Below are positions 26,312-36,252 of a stretch of 64,000 bases of DNA, in pieces (positions within the stretch are counted from its first letter, which is position 1; each line of letters opens with the position of its first letter). The notes under the pieces are model-generated. The model was not told where the DNA came from. It searched no databases and worked only from the letters and a program-made list of their open reading frames with translations. A program made the position numbers and the translations under genes. The stretch is from positions 62,001 to 126,000 of the forward strand of contig NZ_JAKRNJ010000001.1 of NCBI RefSeq assembly GCF_022346925.1, given 5' to 3'. This DNA is from Microvirga sp. ACRRW (GTDB lineage: Bacteria > Pseudomonadota > Alphaproteobacteria > Rhizobiales > Beijerinckiaceae).

Positions 26312-26446
26312 CAATCCGCCCCCCCTTGACCGACACATGATGCGCAAGCCTCTCCCACGCATCCCGCATGCGGATATAGGGCATCGCCTTAAGCCGGCGA
26401 CGCGCTTGAGGTGGAATGCCTCGACCGTAAGTCGACTCACGCAAAA

Positions 26447-26476
26447 AGAAACCCCGGTGTTTCCACCGGGGTTTCT
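26447..26476 (-). terminator. intrinsic terminator of the porin gene
   Basis: A perfect 13-bp stem (26447-26459 with 26464-26476), loop of four bases, then a T-run on the minus strand, 21 bases after the porin stop. Confidence 0.9.
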
Positions 26477-26497
26477 GTAATCAATCGGTTGAGCCGA

Positions 26498-27685
26498 TTA
26501 GAAGTCGCGCTGAACGCGCAGACGGCCTTCCCAGGAATCCGTCGTGCGCACGCCGGGAGCGCGGGGATTGTCGTTGGCGTAAAGGATCTCAACACCGAGA
26601 TCGAGGCCGGAGACCGGTGTCCAGATCAGGTTCGTACCGGCGCGCCACTCGTCGAAGTCGGAGTTTGCGAAAGCCGTGTTCGAGCCGTACTCGATGCGAG
26701 CGAACGAACCGAACAGGTTCGAGCGGAGATCAGGGGTCCAATAGTGACGCAGACCGGCAGCAACCTGCCAACCGCGAGTCGTGTCGATCTCGCCGTCGTT
26801 GAGGTTGTAGGTCGCCTCCTGAACTTCGTCGCCGAAGCCGAGATAGGCGGCAGCGCCGTCAGCATAGGTCGCAGCGAGCCACAGGGCGTCGCCAGCAGCA
26901 AGCATCGGGAGGTTCACAGTAGCCTGACCGGTGACGGCGAAGCCGTACTCGGTGTCAACCTGCGGGAAGATGCTACGGATCTGATGCACAGCGCCAGCAA
27001 CCGTGGCCGAACCCCAGGTACCGGAGTAGGTCAGGTTGGCGACGACGTCAGGTGCGCGCTCACCAGCGAGGAGGCCGTTGGAGGAGGCAAGAGCCTCACG
27101 GCCAGCGAAGCGGGGCTCTTCAAGCGACAGGGTGGCCGAGAAGCCATTGCCGAACGAGAAGGTGTAAGCGAGCAGGTTGACGTTCGGCTGGTCCGACCAG
27201 CGGATCGTTCCGAAGGACTGCGTGTCGAGATCGCCGTTGTCGAAGAACGTCTGGGCGCGACCAGCGGTCAGGCCACCGAACTGGATGAAGGCCTGGTCGA
27301 CGTCGGGCGACGTGGTGACGGTGCCCGGGACGCTGTTGTAAACGCCGGTGTCGCGCGTGATCTCGAAGCGGACGAACGTACGCAGCAGGCCGTAAGCCGT
27401 AGCGGTACGCGAGTCGAGCTGGATGCGGCCACGAGCGCGGAAACCGATCGAATCGTCGAAGCGGGTATCCGGCTCAGCGTAGCGATATTCAGCGCGGACG
27501 CGGCCAGCGACGCGGAGGCAGGTGTCCGTGCCGGGAATGTAGAAGAAGCCCTCACCATAGGTGGAGCAGACGCGAACGTACTCAACCGCAGCGGCCTTCT
27601 TTGCGGGAAGGTCAGCAGCCTGAGCACCGGCAATGGCAGCAAGGCCAGCGACCGAACCGAGGAGGAGGCTCTTGACGAGCTTCAT
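26498..27685 (-). CDS. alphaproteobacterial porin
   Basis: A 395-residue outer-membrane beta-barrel. The start MKLVKSLLLGSVAGLAAIAG gives a signal peptide cleaved at AQAADLPAKKA. The mature protein begins with the family hallmark YVRVCSTYGEGFFYIPGTD and the C-terminus is a Phe (RVQRDF), the OMP sorting signal. ATG 27685 follows GGAGA. Members allow diffusion of small hydrophilic solutes. Monocistronic, with its own terminator. Confidence 0.93.
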   Translation of the reverse strand: MKLVKSLLLGSVAGLAAIAGAQAADLPAKKAAAVEYVRVCSTYGEGFFYIPGTDTCLRVAGRVRAEYRYAEPDTRFDDSIGFRARGRIQLDSRTATAYGLLRTFVRFEITRDTGVYNSVPGTVTTSPDVDQAFIQFGGLTAGRAQTFFDNGDLDTQSFGTIRWSDQPNVNLLAYTFSFGNGFSATLSLEEPRFAGREALASSNGLLAGERAPDVVANLTYSGTWGSATVAGAVHQIRSIFPQVDTEYGFAVTGQATVNLPMLAAGDALWLAATYADGAAAYLGFGDEVQEATYNLNDGEIDTTRGWQVAAGLRHYWTPDLRSNLFGSFARIEYGSNTAFANSDFDEWRAGTNLIWTPVSGLDLGVEILYANDNPRAPGVRTTDSWEGRLRVQRDF

Positions 27686-27949
27686 GGTTGTATCTCCAAA
27701 ACTTAAAGACTGGATCCCAGGACCCATGTGCAACCGTGACAATACCGACCCAGCCGATTCAGGCAATCGTCGCGATCGCGTGGTATGCCTACTAAGCCGC
27801 AAATCTGCTCAAGATATAGGCATTCCTGAGCCTCTGCGGGGCGTTTGTCAGCGAGTGTGTCATAATCTCAACACCGGCAGACCTCCCCTAAGGGCACGCC
27901 TAGGCGAGGGCATGCCGCGCCAGTATCAAGAGCCAAGCTGAGCCCAGCC

Positions 27950-28237
27950 TCAATCGTCGAAGAAATATTCGTTATCGGTGCAGCGATAGACAGGGCATCG
28001 CGGGGTGTCCCGGGTCGGCACGGTGACCACTTCGGTCATTTCGTTGCGCTCGCAGAAACTGTCGTCGCGGACATAGCGGTCATAAGTATAGGTACCGGTA
28101 CTCAGGACGATAGCGCCTCTGGAGAGGATAAGCTGCTGAGTCTGACCGCACACCATATTGAGGGTCGAAGGGCGCTGCTGCGCTTGGACGCCCGAAGCGC
28201 AGGCAAGAAAGGCCACAGCGAGAGCAATCCTTTTCAT
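27950..28237 (-). CDS. small secreted Cys-containing protein
   Basis: A 95-residue protein with a signal peptide (MKRIALAVAFLACASGVQAQ). Mature cysteines lie at VCGQ, SFCERN and CPVYRC, likely forming disulfides in the periplasm. No family recognised. The 264 bases between it and the porin hold the porin promoter region and no gene that I can see. Confidence 0.75.
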   Translation of the reverse strand: MKRIALAVAFLACASGVQAQQRPSTLNMVCGQTQQLILSRGAIVLSTGTYTYDRYVRDDSFCERNEMTEVVTVPTRDTPRCPVYRCTDNEYFFDD

Positions 28238-28348
28238 GATGCGATCCCTCAAGATGTGCCGCATCGGAAGCGGCACTGATGGCAGAATAACGCCAATTGG
28301 CGGGGTTTTGTTACAAGTCTTTGGGAGAGCGGTCCTAGAATAGGCCAG

Positions 28349-29905
28349 CTACAGCATGGCCTGAAGGCGGCGCGCCATCTCGACGGTCGCCGGGTAATCG
28401 GTCTTGCCGGACCCTAGGACGGGGATGCCTGACACCAGGATGGCTTTCGGCACCCAAAGCTCGGGAAAACCCTGGCTCTGCGCATGGGCCAGAAGTACAT
28501 CCCGGTCGGCATCGGGCTTGTCGGTGACGAGCACGATCTGCTCCCCCTTCCGGGGATCGGGCAAGGCCACGACTACGTGGTTGGAATCGGGCCAGAGCTG
28601 CTGCACCGTCGCTTCGATGGCAGCCAGGGACACCATCTCGCCGCCAATCTTGGCGAAGCGCTTGGCGCGGCCGCGAATGGTGACGATCCCGTCCTGAACG
28701 GTGACGATGTCGCCCGTATCGTGCCAGCCTTCAGCCGGCGGCCTGATCCCGCCCGGAGCCCCCGGATCGAGATAGCCCTTCATGACGTTGGGGCCGCGCA
28801 CATGGAAGCGGCCGCCTTCATGGATGCCCTCCACCGGTTCCAGCCGCCACTCGATGCCAGGGAGAACGAAGCCCACGGAGCCTGGATGATTTCGGTGCGG
28901 AAGATTGCAGGCGATGACCGGCGCACACTCCGTCGCGCCATAGCCCTCGACGATCTCGGCGCCGTGCCTGGCCCAGAGCTTTCGCGTTTCGGGCTTCACG
29001 TGCTCGGCTCCCGCGATGACGAGCTTCACGCTCGAAAGATCGCCCTCGCCCGCAGCGCGGGCATAGCCCTGGAGGAAGGTGTCGGTTGCGAGCAGCACGG
29101 TCGCGCGGGTACCTGCGATCAGTTTCGGGATCTGCCGGTAGTGAAGCGGGCTCGGATAGAGCACCGACTTCATGCCGTTGAGAATGGCGGTGAGCAGCCC
29201 CGCCGTCAGGCCGAAGGAATGGAAGATCGGCAAGGGATCGAAGAACACGTCGTCGGGAGTCAGCACATCCCCCGCCAAGGCCTTCACCTGATAGGCATTG
29301 GCGACGAGATTGGCGTTGGAGAGAACCACGCCCTTCGGCACGCCCTCGGAGCCGGAGGTGAAAAGCACGACCGCCGGATCGTCGGGCCTCACGTTCGCCC
29401 GCCTATGAACCCGGCGCGCCATCCAGGACTCGATCAGCCCCCGGAGCTTGTCGAAGCTGGTCAAGGTTCCGCGCACATCCTCGAGCCAGAGGATCTGCCT
29501 CCCCTCGCCCAACTCCGCGACAATGTCGTCGAGCTTGCCCTGCTCCACGAACCGGCGGGAGGTGACGATAGTCTTGATACCGGCGATCTCGCAGGCAGCC
29601 TTCAGGTTCTTGAGCCCCGCCGTGAAGTTCAGGAAAGCCGGGACACGCCCGAATGCATTCAGGCCGAACAGGGTCACGGCTATGGCCTGGACGTTCGGCA
29701 GCAGCACGCCGACCGTCTCACGCTCACCCGTCAGGCTCGTAAGCTTGCGTCCCAGCACCAGCGAGCCGAGGACGAGCCGGCCGAAGGTGATGGGCTGGCG
29801 CTCCAGATCCTCCAGGGCAACCTTGTTCCGCCCGAAGGTATCCCGGGCGTCGAGGAGCGCACTGAACAGGCTTTTGCGCGTCCGCGCGATGTCGAACTCT
29901 GCCAC
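28349..29905 (-). CDS. AMP-binding acyl-CoA/acyl-ACP synthetase (Aas-like)
   Basis: A 518-residue adenylate-forming enzyme. The ATP loop is FTSGSEGVPKGVVLS, with later motifs GYGATECAPV, HDTGDIV and the C-terminal catalytic Lys region GSGKTDYPA. Sequence character is closest to the synthetase half of Aas, which reacylates lysophospholipids through acyl-ACP, but the acyltransferase half is absent. It sits 18 bases downstream of gpt. Confidence 0.88.
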   Translation of the reverse strand: MAEFDIARTRKSLFSALLDARDTFGRNKVALEDLERQPITFGRLVLGSLVLGRKLTSLTGERETVGVLLPNVQAIAVTLFGLNAFGRVPAFLNFTAGLKNLKAACEIAGIKTIVTSRRFVEQGKLDDIVAELGEGRQILWLEDVRGTLTSFDKLRGLIESWMARRVHRRANVRPDDPAVVLFTSGSEGVPKGVVLSNANLVANAYQVKALAGDVLTPDDVFFDPLPIFHSFGLTAGLLTAILNGMKSVLYPSPLHYRQIPKLIAGTRATVLLATDTFLQGYARAAGEGDLSSVKLVIAGAEHVKPETRKLWARHGAEIVEGYGATECAPVIACNLPHRNHPGSVGFVLPGIEWRLEPVEGIHEGGRFHVRGPNVMKGYLDPGAPGGIRPPAEGWHDTGDIVTVQDGIVTIRGRAKRFAKIGGEMVSLAAIEATVQQLWPDSNHVVVALPDPRKGEQIVLVTDKPDADRDVLLAHAQSQGFPELWVPKAILVSGIPVLGSGKTDYPATVEMARRLQAML

Positions 29906-29923
29906 GGGCGCTCCTTGGTTTGC

Positions 29924-30430
29924 TTAGCCGGCCGAGCCTTCGCGGATCGGAGCCTGATAAGTCAGGCCCATATCCCACGGGAAATAGATCCAGGTATCCT
30001 GGCTCACCTCCGTGACGAACGTATCGATCAGGGGACGCCCGGCAGGCTTCGCATAGACGGCGGCGAAATGGGCATTGGGCAGCATCTCGCGCACGATCTT
30101 CGCGGTCTTGCCGGTGTCCGTGAGGTCGTCGATTACGAGAACGCCCTGCCCCTTGCCGTCGCCGATGGCCTTGATTGACGGTGCGATGTCCTTCAGCACC
30201 TTGAGCTCGCCCTGGCTCTTGTAGTCGTGATAGCTCGCGATGCAGACGCTTTCGATGAGGCGAAGATCCAGCTCACGGGCGACGATGGCCGCAGGCACCA
30301 AGCCGCCGCGGGTGATGCAGATGATGGCCTCGAACGGGCCGGCGGAGGCCAGGCGCCAAGCGAGAGCGCGGCAATCGCGGTGGAACTGATCCCAAGAGAC
30401 GGGGAAGGCTTTGGGTGAGGTAGGAGACAT
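29924..30430 (-). CDS. gpt: xanthine phosphoribosyltransferase
   Basis: A 168-residue purine salvage enzyme using PRPP to make XMP or GMP. The PRPP site is [23 protein letters not shown] near the C-terminus is typical of Gpt. It probably forms one unit with the CinA-like gene upstream and the synthetase downstream. Confidence 0.93.
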   Translation of the reverse strand: MSPTSPKAFPVSWDQFHRDCRALAWRLASAGPFEAIICITRGGLVPAAIVARELDLRLIESVCIASYHDYKSQGELKVLKDIAPSIKAIGDGKGQGVLVIDDLTDTGKTAKIVREMLPNAHFAAVYAKPAGRPLIDTFVTEVSQDTWIYFPWDMGLTYQAPIREGSAG

Positions 30431-30467
30431 GGGCTTGCTCGTTTGTCTGTTGTGATGGGGTCAACGA

Positions 30468-31220
30468 TTAGAGGGGAGCCCGGTCGCCTTTGAGGCGTCC
30501 GAGAAGCGCGTGAATGTCGGCAACGGCTTTAGTGACCTCGGCGGGGTCCTTGCCCCGCACGACGATCTGATTGCGGAAGCCCGCCGTCGAGAAGGATGGA
30601 TAGGAGCCGATGGACGTGCCTGGATAAGTATTGGCGATCTCACTCAGGCCCGCCGCATAGATGCCTTCGGCGAGCCCTTCGGCCTCGACGGTCTCGATGG
30701 TCATGCGCGTGCCGGTCTGGAGCGTCGGCGCGACGAGATCGAGCATGGCCTGCATGATCGACGGCACGCCCGCCATGACGAAGACATTGCCGATCTTGAA
30801 ACCGGGCGCCTTGGAGATCGGGTTCTCGATGAGATCCGCTCCATCCGGAATACGCGCCATGCGCATCCGCGCCTCGTTCAGCTCGTCCGGCGTATAGCGC
30901 TCGCGCAGCATGGCGACGGCGCGCGGATCATGACCGATGCCGACGTCGAAGGCCTTGGCGATGCAATCGGCGGTGATGTCGTCATGGGTCGGCCCGATGC
31001 CGCCGGTGGTGAAGAGATAGGTGTAACGGGAGCGCAGGGCGTTGACGGCGGAGACGATCTCCGCCTCCACGTCCGGAACGACGCGGACCTCACGCAGGTC
31101 GATGCCGATGCCGGTGAGATACTCGGCAATGTAGCCGATATTCTTATCCTTGGTGCGCCCGGTGAGGATCTCATCGCCGATGATGAGAAGGGCGGCTGTG
31201 ACGGAAACGGCCATGCGCAT
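30468..31220 (-). CDS. competence/damage-inducible protein A-like (MoaB/Mog fold)
   Basis: A 250-residue protein with the molybdopterin-binding fold: IIGDEILTGRTKDKN at the N-terminus and TTGGIGPTHDDITAD. It matches the N-terminal domain of CinA but lacks the C-terminal nicotinamide-nucleotide amidase. ATG 31220 or 31214 are both possible after AAAGGG. Role uncertain, possibly NMN/ADP-ribose pyrophosphatase. Confidence 0.88.
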   Translation of the reverse strand: MRMAVSVTAALLIIGDEILTGRTKDKNIGYIAEYLTGIGIDLREVRVVPDVEAEIVSAVNALRSRYTYLFTTGGIGPTHDDITADCIAKAFDVGIGHDPRAVAMLRERYTPDELNEARMRMARIPDGADLIENPISKAPGFKIGNVFVMAGVPSIMQAMLDLVAPTLQTGTRMTIETVEAEGLAEGIYAAGLSEIANTYPGTSIGSYPSFSTAGFRNQIVVRGKDPAEVTKAVADIHALLGRLKGDRAPL

Positions 31221-31335
31221 CGATCCCTTTTAAGGGGCTTTAGCTTCAGAAACGGCAATTCTCAAGCAAGGGTTCGGTTGAAGGCAAGGCTTCTCCCCTG
31301 CTACGGAGGCTCTTTCTTCGTCAGTGATGGATTGA

Positions 31336-32055
31336 ATGCGTTTTCAGGAAACCCTTCTGACCGGTCGCCTCATCGAGCGTTACAAGCGATTTCTGGCCGA
31401 CATTGAACTCGACTCCGGTGAGATCGTCACCGCCCATTGCGCCAACCCGGGCGCGATGATGGGTTTGAAGGAGCCCGGCAGCCGGGTCTATCTTTCCCGG
31501 GCCACGAACCCGGCCCGCAAGCTCAAGTACAACTGGGAATTCGTGGAAGTCGCAGCAGGTGGTGGCCCCTTACAGCTCATCGGCATCAACACCTCCCGCC
31601 CCAATCTGCTCGTGGCGGAGGCCCTGCGCGAGGGGAGGCTTGCCCCCTTTGCCCATTACGACAGCGTCCGGCCTGAAGTGAAATACGGCAAGAACAGCCG
31701 TGTGGACTTCTTCCTGGAGAAGGACGGCGAGCCGCCCTGCTATCTGGAGGTGAAGAACTGCCACCTGATGCGGGAGGCAGGCTTTGCCGAGTTCCCCGAT
31801 TGCGTGGCAGCCCGGAGCGCCAAGCACCTCTATGAGCTGGCCGACATGGTCGCCAGCGGCGCCCGAGCCGCCCTCGTCTATGTGATCCAGATGGATGCGA
31901 ACCGTTTTGACGTGGCCCGCGACATCGACCCGGCCTACGACAAGGCCTTCCGCCATGCCCTCGCAGCGGGAGTGGAATCCTACGCCTATGTCTGCCGGAT
32001 CACGCCCGAGGAGGTCGTTATCGACCGCCCGGTGGAGATCGTCACGCCCCGATAG
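31336..32055 (+). CDS. sfsA: DNA/RNA nuclease SfsA
   Basis: A 239-residue SfsA protein: LTGRLIERYKRFLADIEL, CANPGAMMGL and the nuclease-like core SRVDFFLE, CYLEVKNCHL, FPDCVAARSAKHL. Originally linked to sugar fermentation control in E. coli. In this lineage it sits near map and radC. Confidence 0.95.
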   Translation: MRFQETLLTGRLIERYKRFLADIELDSGEIVTAHCANPGAMMGLKEPGSRVYLSRATNPARKLKYNWEFVEVAAGGGPLQLIGINTSRPNLLVAEALREGRLAPFAHYDSVRPEVKYGKNSRVDFFLEKDGEPPCYLEVKNCHLMREAGFAEFPDCVAARSAKHLYELADMVASGARAALVYVIQMDANRFDVARDIDPAYDKAFRHALAAGVESYAYVCRITPEEVVIDRPVEIVTPR

Positions 32056-32060
32056 GGGCC

Positions 32061-32888
32061 TTATTCCGCCCGCTCGAAAACGAGGTTCATGCGCGTCCGG
32101 AGGGTCTGGCGATAGCCCTTCTCCTGCAGGAGCTTCGGTACATCCACCTGCCACCGGTCGGGAACATCAGGGATGATGATGAGCGCTGGGTGGAGGGCAG
32201 CCGTCGCGTCGCGGAAGAATGGGTCGAGGATCAGGTCCTCGGCGCCCTCCACGTCGAGCTTGACCGCATCGACATGGGTGAACCCCTCCCCCCGGATGAG
32301 ATCGAGCAGGGTGACGGCAGGCACGCGGATCGTGTCCGTCTGGCTCGAATTCACGATCTTGAGGCTCGCCTCACCCTTGTTGCGCGGATCGAGGAATAGG
32401 GTGAGTTCCCCGGTCTTGTCGGCTATGGCGCAATCCACTGCCTTGATCGTGCCGAAGGGGTTCAGGCGGATATTGTGGATCAGCCGGTCGAAGATCTCGG
32501 GCTGCGGCTCGACAGCAAGAATCCGGGAGGATGTTTTGACCTTCCGCGCCACGAGGAGCGCATACCAGCCCACATTCGAGCCCACATCGATGAAGGTGAA
32601 CCCCTCCCGGTTGCGGGCGGCGATGAGCTTGATCTCGTCAAGGTCGAAATATTGCGGGGTGAAGATGATCCGCCGCTCGCAGACATTCTTGTCAGGAACG
32701 ACCCGCATCCGAACGCCGAAGGTCTCCAAATCGAGGGGCTGCCCCTTTAGCTTCCTCATGACCACCCGGCGCAGCATCATGGCGATGCGGCGCCCCATCC
32801 AGCTCCCCGGCAGACCACGCGTGCGGTCTATCACCCAACGGATGAGGCCTGTCGGCGCGAAGGTCCCAAAGGGACGGGAGTCATTCAT
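32061..32888 (-). CDS. FkbM family methyltransferase
   Basis: A 275-residue SAM-dependent O-methyltransferase. The SAM motif is FIDVGSNVGWYALLVARK, followed by AVEPQPEIFDRL and HVDAVKLDVEGAEDLIL, diagnostic of FkbM. Often methylates glycans or lipids. ATG 32888 is used; a TTG at 32912 would add eight residues. Confidence 0.9.
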   Translation of the reverse strand: MNDSRPFGTFAPTGLIRWVIDRTRGLPGSWMGRRIAMMLRRVVMRKLKGQPLDLETFGVRMRVVPDKNVCERRIIFTPQYFDLDEIKLIAARNREGFTFIDVGSNVGWYALLVARKVKTSSRILAVEPQPEIFDRLIHNIRLNPFGTIKAVDCAIADKTGELTLFLDPRNKGEASLKIVNSSQTDTIRVPAVTLLDLIRGEGFTHVDAVKLDVEGAEDLILDPFFRDATAALHPALIIIPDVPDRWQVDVPKLLQEKGYRQTLRTRMNLVFERAE

Positions 32889-33033
32889 TACGGGAGTATC
32901 CAAAGCCACCAAACCGGATGAACAGGGTTGCTCATGACACCCCTGAGGCTTATTCGCAAGCCATCGAAGAAGGATGCTTGCTTGCGCCGGGCAGGATGAT
33001 CCTTACATTCGAGCTTCAACGCAAGGACCGAGA

Positions 33034-33855
33034 ATGACCGAGACCGACGTTGTCGAGCGCAAGCGCTCCTCCGATATCCCGCTGCATGGCCCCGAGGATT
33101 TCGAGGGGATGCGGCGTGCCGGGCGCATGGTGGCCGAATGCCTGGACATGCTGACGGAGCATGTGAAGCCGGGCGTGACGACGGAATATCTGGACAAGCT
33201 CGCCTTCGACTTCATCCGCGACCATGGCGCCTATCCGGCCTGCCTGCATTACCGCGGCTATACCAAGACGATCTGCACCTCGATCAACCACGTGGTCTGC
33301 CACGGCATTCCCAACGACAAGCTGCTGCGCGACGGCGACATCATGAATGTCGACGTCACCCTGATCCTGGACGGGTGGCACGGCGATTCGAGCCGCATGT
33401 ACTACGTGGGCGAGGTTCCGCGCCGTGCGCAGCGTCTTTGCGAGATTACGTATGAGTGCCTGCTGCGCGGCATCGCCGTGGTGAAGCCGGGCGCCACCAC
33501 CAACGACATCGGTGCGGCCATTCAGGCCTATGCGGAAGCCGAGCGCTGCTCGGTCGTGCGGGATTTCTGCGGCCACGGCATCGGCAAGAGCTTCCACGCT
33601 TCCCCCACGATCCTCCACTATGTGGAACCTGCCTATAACGTGGTGCTGGAGGCAGGCATGTTCTTCACCATCGAGCCCATGATCAACCTTGGAAAGCCGC
33701 AGGTGAAGGTGCTCTCCGACGGGTGGACCGCCGTGACCCGCGACCGGTCGCTCTCGGCCCAGTTCGAGCACATGGTCGGCGTGACGGAAACGGGCGCCGA
33801 GGTCTTCACCTATTCACCGAAGGGCTTGGATAAGCCGCCTTACAGCTTAGGCTGA
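33034..33855 (+). CDS. map: methionine aminopeptidase type I
   Basis: Removes initiator Met from nascent proteins. The 273-residue product has the five metal ligands: two Asp in MNVDVTLILDGWHGDSSRM, His in GHGIGKSFHA, Glu in TIEPMI and Glu in QFEHMV. ATG 33034 follows AAGGA. It lies 81 bases before radC. Confidence 0.95.
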   Translation: MTETDVVERKRSSDIPLHGPEDFEGMRRAGRMVAECLDMLTEHVKPGVTTEYLDKLAFDFIRDHGAYPACLHYRGYTKTICTSINHVVCHGIPNDKLLRDGDIMNVDVTLILDGWHGDSSRMYYVGEVPRRAQRLCEITYECLLRGIAVVKPGATTNDIGAAIQAYAEAERCSVVRDFCGHGIGKSFHASPTILHYVEPAYNVVLEAGMFFTIEPMINLGKPQVKVLSDGWTAVTRDRSLSAQFEHMVGVTETGAEVFTYSPKGLDKPPYSLG

Positions 33856-33936
33856 TTAGACAAGCAACTTTGTATCTCGTGAAGCCTCGGCTAAAGATTC
33901 GACGTTCCATTTTTTGAGAGCAGCGATTCCGGCAGC

Positions 33937-34623
33937 ATGAGCGGCGACGAGACACCTCATTATCACGGCCATCGCGACCGTCTGCGCGACCGCTTCACGG
34001 AAGTGGGCGGCGATGCGCTGCCGGATTACGAGCTTCTGGAACTCCTGCTCTTCCGCTCCATTCCGCGCCGAGACGTGAAGCCGCTCGCCAAGGAGCTGAT
34101 CAAGCGCTTCGGCACCTTCGCCGAGGTGCTTGCCGCCTCCCCCGCCCGGTTGATGGAAATCGACGGCATCAGCGAGCGCGTGGTCACGGATCTGAAAATC
34201 GTGGAAGCCTCCGCCCGCCGCCTCGCCAAGGGCGAAGTGGCGAAGCGGCCTGTCCTGTCCTCATGGACCTCAGTGCTCGATTATTGCCGTACGGCCATGG
34301 CCTTCATGGACAAGGAGCAGTTCCGCCTGCTCTTCCTCGACAAGCGCAACGCGCTGATCGCCGACGAGGTGCAGCAATCCGGTACCGTCGATCACACGCC
34401 GGTCTATCCGCGCGAGGTGGTGAAACGGGCGCTCGAACTCTCCGCTTCCGCTTTGATCTTGGTCCACAATCATCCTTCGGGTGACCCGGCCCCCTCCTCG
34501 GCCGATATCAAGATGACCAAGGAGATCATCGACGCTGCAAAACCGTTGGGGATCACCGTCCACGACCACATCATCGTCGGGCGCGAAGGCCACGCGAGCC
34601 TGAAGGGTCTGCGCCTGATCTGA
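33937..34623 (+). CDS. radC: RadC/JAB domain DNA repair family protein
   Basis: A 228-residue protein with an N-terminal helix-hairpin-helix ([18 protein letters not shown]) and a C-terminal JAMM metalloprotease-like motif [16 protein letters not shown]. Despite the name its repair role is unproven. Neighbour of map as in related genomes. Confidence 0.95.
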   Translation: MSGDETPHYHGHRDRLRDRFTEVGGDALPDYELLELLLFRSIPRRDVKPLAKELIKRFGTFAEVLAASPARLMEIDGISERVVTDLKIVEASARRLAKGEVAKRPVLSSWTSVLDYCRTAMAFMDKEQFRLLFLDKRNALIADEVQQSGTVDHTPVYPREVVKRALELSASALILVHNHPSGDPAPSSADIKMTKEIIDAAKPLGITVHDHIIVGREGHASLKGLRLI

Positions 34624-34633
34624 ACTTGACGGC

Positions 34634-34658
34634 AGAACCAACCCCATGCGGTCGCGTT
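34634..34658 (+). promoter_or_regulatory. sigma-EcfG-like promoter of the PRC-barrel gene
   Basis: AGAAC, 16 bases, CGTT, one mismatch from GGAAC-N16-CGTT, ending 35 bases before the PRC-barrel start. PRC-barrel proteins are frequent members of this regulon. Confidence 0.5.
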
Positions 34659-34693
34659 ACTCCCTCACAGAATCCGTGAATGAGGAGTGATCG

Positions 34694-35137
34694 ATGAAGA
34701 CCCTTTTGATGGCGGGAATGCTCGGTTCGACCCTACTGGCGACGGGCGCGATGGCGCAGTCCACGCCGACCACCGGTACGCAACCCGCCCCTGCCGCGAA
34801 TTTCATGACGCAGTTGCCCGCGGGCTCCATGCTGCTCTCGGATTTCATGGATCTCGACGTTCATGGCGCGGACAACAACGACATCGGCGACGTCGAGGAT
34901 GTGATCCTCGATCGCAACGGTCAGGTGGCGGGCGTCGTCATCGAAGTCGAGGAGGGAATCGGCGACCATACGGTGGCGCTGCCGATGACGGCATTCCAGA
35001 TGATGCCTGACACGCAGACGACGGGCTCCGTTCAGGGGCAGAACACCAATGCCAACCGGGTCGACGAGATGCGGCTCATGCTGAACATGCCTGTCGATCA
35101 GCTCAAGGCGGCTCCGGAATTCGACGACAACGACTAA
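34694..35137 (+). CDS. exported PRC-barrel domain protein
   Basis: A 147-residue protein with a signal peptide (MKTLLMAGMLGSTLLATGAM) and a PRC-barrel (LLSDFMDLDVHGADNNDIGD, VIEVEEGIGDHTVALPM). Commonly a stress-induced periplasmic protein of unknown ligand. GAGGAG upstream supports the start. Confidence 0.9.
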   Translation: MKTLLMAGMLGSTLLATGAMAQSTPTTGTQPAPAANFMTQLPAGSMLLSDFMDLDVHGADNNDIGDVEDVILDRNGQVAGVVIEVEEGIGDHTVALPMTAFQMMPDTQTTGSVQGQNTNANRVDEMRLMLNMPVDQLKAAPEFDDND

Positions 35138-35157
35138 GCCCGATCCACATCACAACG

Positions 35158-35184
35158 AAATGCCCGGCCTCGCGCCGGGCATTT
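35158..35184. terminator. bidirectional intrinsic terminator
   Basis: An 11-bp stem (35158-35168 with 35174-35184) around 5 bases, A-rich before and T-rich after, between the convergent PRC-barrel and ExoD-like genes. The T-run is shared with the ExoD stop codon. Confidence 0.9.
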
Positions 35185-35781
35185 TTAGAGAACGGTCTCG
35201 ATGCCCGTGAAGATGGCGTAGACGAAGCCGAGGCTCAACGTCATGCCGATGGAGCCGATGATCAATCCGCCGACGATCACGAGCCCGTCGCGCTCCACGA
35301 GCCCGAGGCCGACGAGGCAGACGGCAAGGCCCATTGGAATCTGCCCCACGAAGGGCGGCGCGAAGAGAAGTCCCAACGCCATCACGAGGATGATGGCACC
35401 CATGACGCGCATGGCAAGCGGCGTGTCAAGGAAGGTCATACGCGGACGCGAGAACCGTTCCAGCTTACGGAAAGCGGGCATGGCGCGTCCCACGGCGCGT
35501 TCCACATCCACGCGGGCGAGCGAGCGGTTCATAAGCTGTTTCGGCAACCAGGGCGCGTCACGACCGAACACGATCTGAATCGCGACGAGCGCTAGAAGGA
35601 GGCCACAGACCAGTGGGATCGGCGGCGGCATCGGCAGACAGTTCGGCAGCCCCAGCAGGACGATGAGAACGGCAAAGGCCCGGTCCTGCAACACGGCCAT
35701 GATATCGCGCACGGTCAGGCGCTCGCCGGGCTGGGAGGCAAGGGCGAGCAGGATCTGCGATGTACGAGCGTTGGAAAACAA
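35185..35781 (-). CDS. ExoD family membrane protein
   Basis: A 198-residue protein with four to five membrane segments and the ExoD core GLPNCLPMPPPIPLVCGLLL. ExoD is linked to exopolysaccharide synthesis and alkali tolerance in rhizobia. The only in-frame start before the domain is TTG 35781; no good ribosome binding site is visible. Confidence 0.85.
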   Translation of the reverse strand: MFSNARTSQILLALASQPGERLTVRDIMAVLQDRAFAVLIVLLGLPNCLPMPPPIPLVCGLLLALVAIQIVFGRDAPWLPKQLMNRSLARVDVERAVGRAMPAFRKLERFSRPRMTFLDTPLAMRVMGAIILVMALGLLFAPPFVGQIPMGLAVCLVGLGLVERDGLVIVGGLIIGSIGMTLSLGFVYAIFTGIETVL

Positions 35782-35926
35782 GGAGCCCTGGCCAGTTCGA
35801 GGCGACGAGCCTCTCTATAGCATCGAACCCGAAAGTGGAATGCACATTTGGGCTCATTCTTATGATGCATTGTTCACTGGAACATGGTTTCTGCGTGGCG
35901 CCGGATCAAGGTCAGAGAAGGGTTTC

Positions 35927-36196
35927 TCAGTGAATGTTGATCTCTCCCGAAACCATGCGGAACTCGGCGGGGCGGATCAATTGTGCGTGGGTGACCGTAA
36001 CGGAATGAAGCGGTCCGGCCAGTTCCCGCTTCCAGAACCCCAGGAAGTCGATGAGCACCGGGAAACGGGGAGCAAGATCGTATTCCTGCCAGATATAGGT
36101 CTGCAGGAATGAAGGATGGTCCGGCATTCGATAGAGGATCTTGGCGGTCGTCAGCCCGTAGCCTTCCATTTGGCGGATGAAATCCTTGGATACCAT
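35927..36196 (-). CDS. usg: Usg family protein
   Basis: An 89-residue alphaproteobacterial protein: EGYGLTTAKILYRMPDHPSF, WQEYDLAPRFPVL and GPLHSVTVTHAQLI. Named from its place upstream of trpF in Caulobacter; function unknown. ATG 36196 follows GGAGAGAG. trp genes are not adjacent here. Confidence 0.93.
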   Translation of the reverse strand: MVSKDFIRQMEGYGLTTAKILYRMPDHPSFLQTYIWQEYDLAPRFPVLIDFLGFWKRELAGPLHSVTVTHAQLIRPAEFRMVSGEINIH

Positions 36197-36252
36197 GCAA
36201 ACTCTCTCCAACATCGAGAGGCAGGCATCCCCAACCAGAGGGCGCTCCCTGC

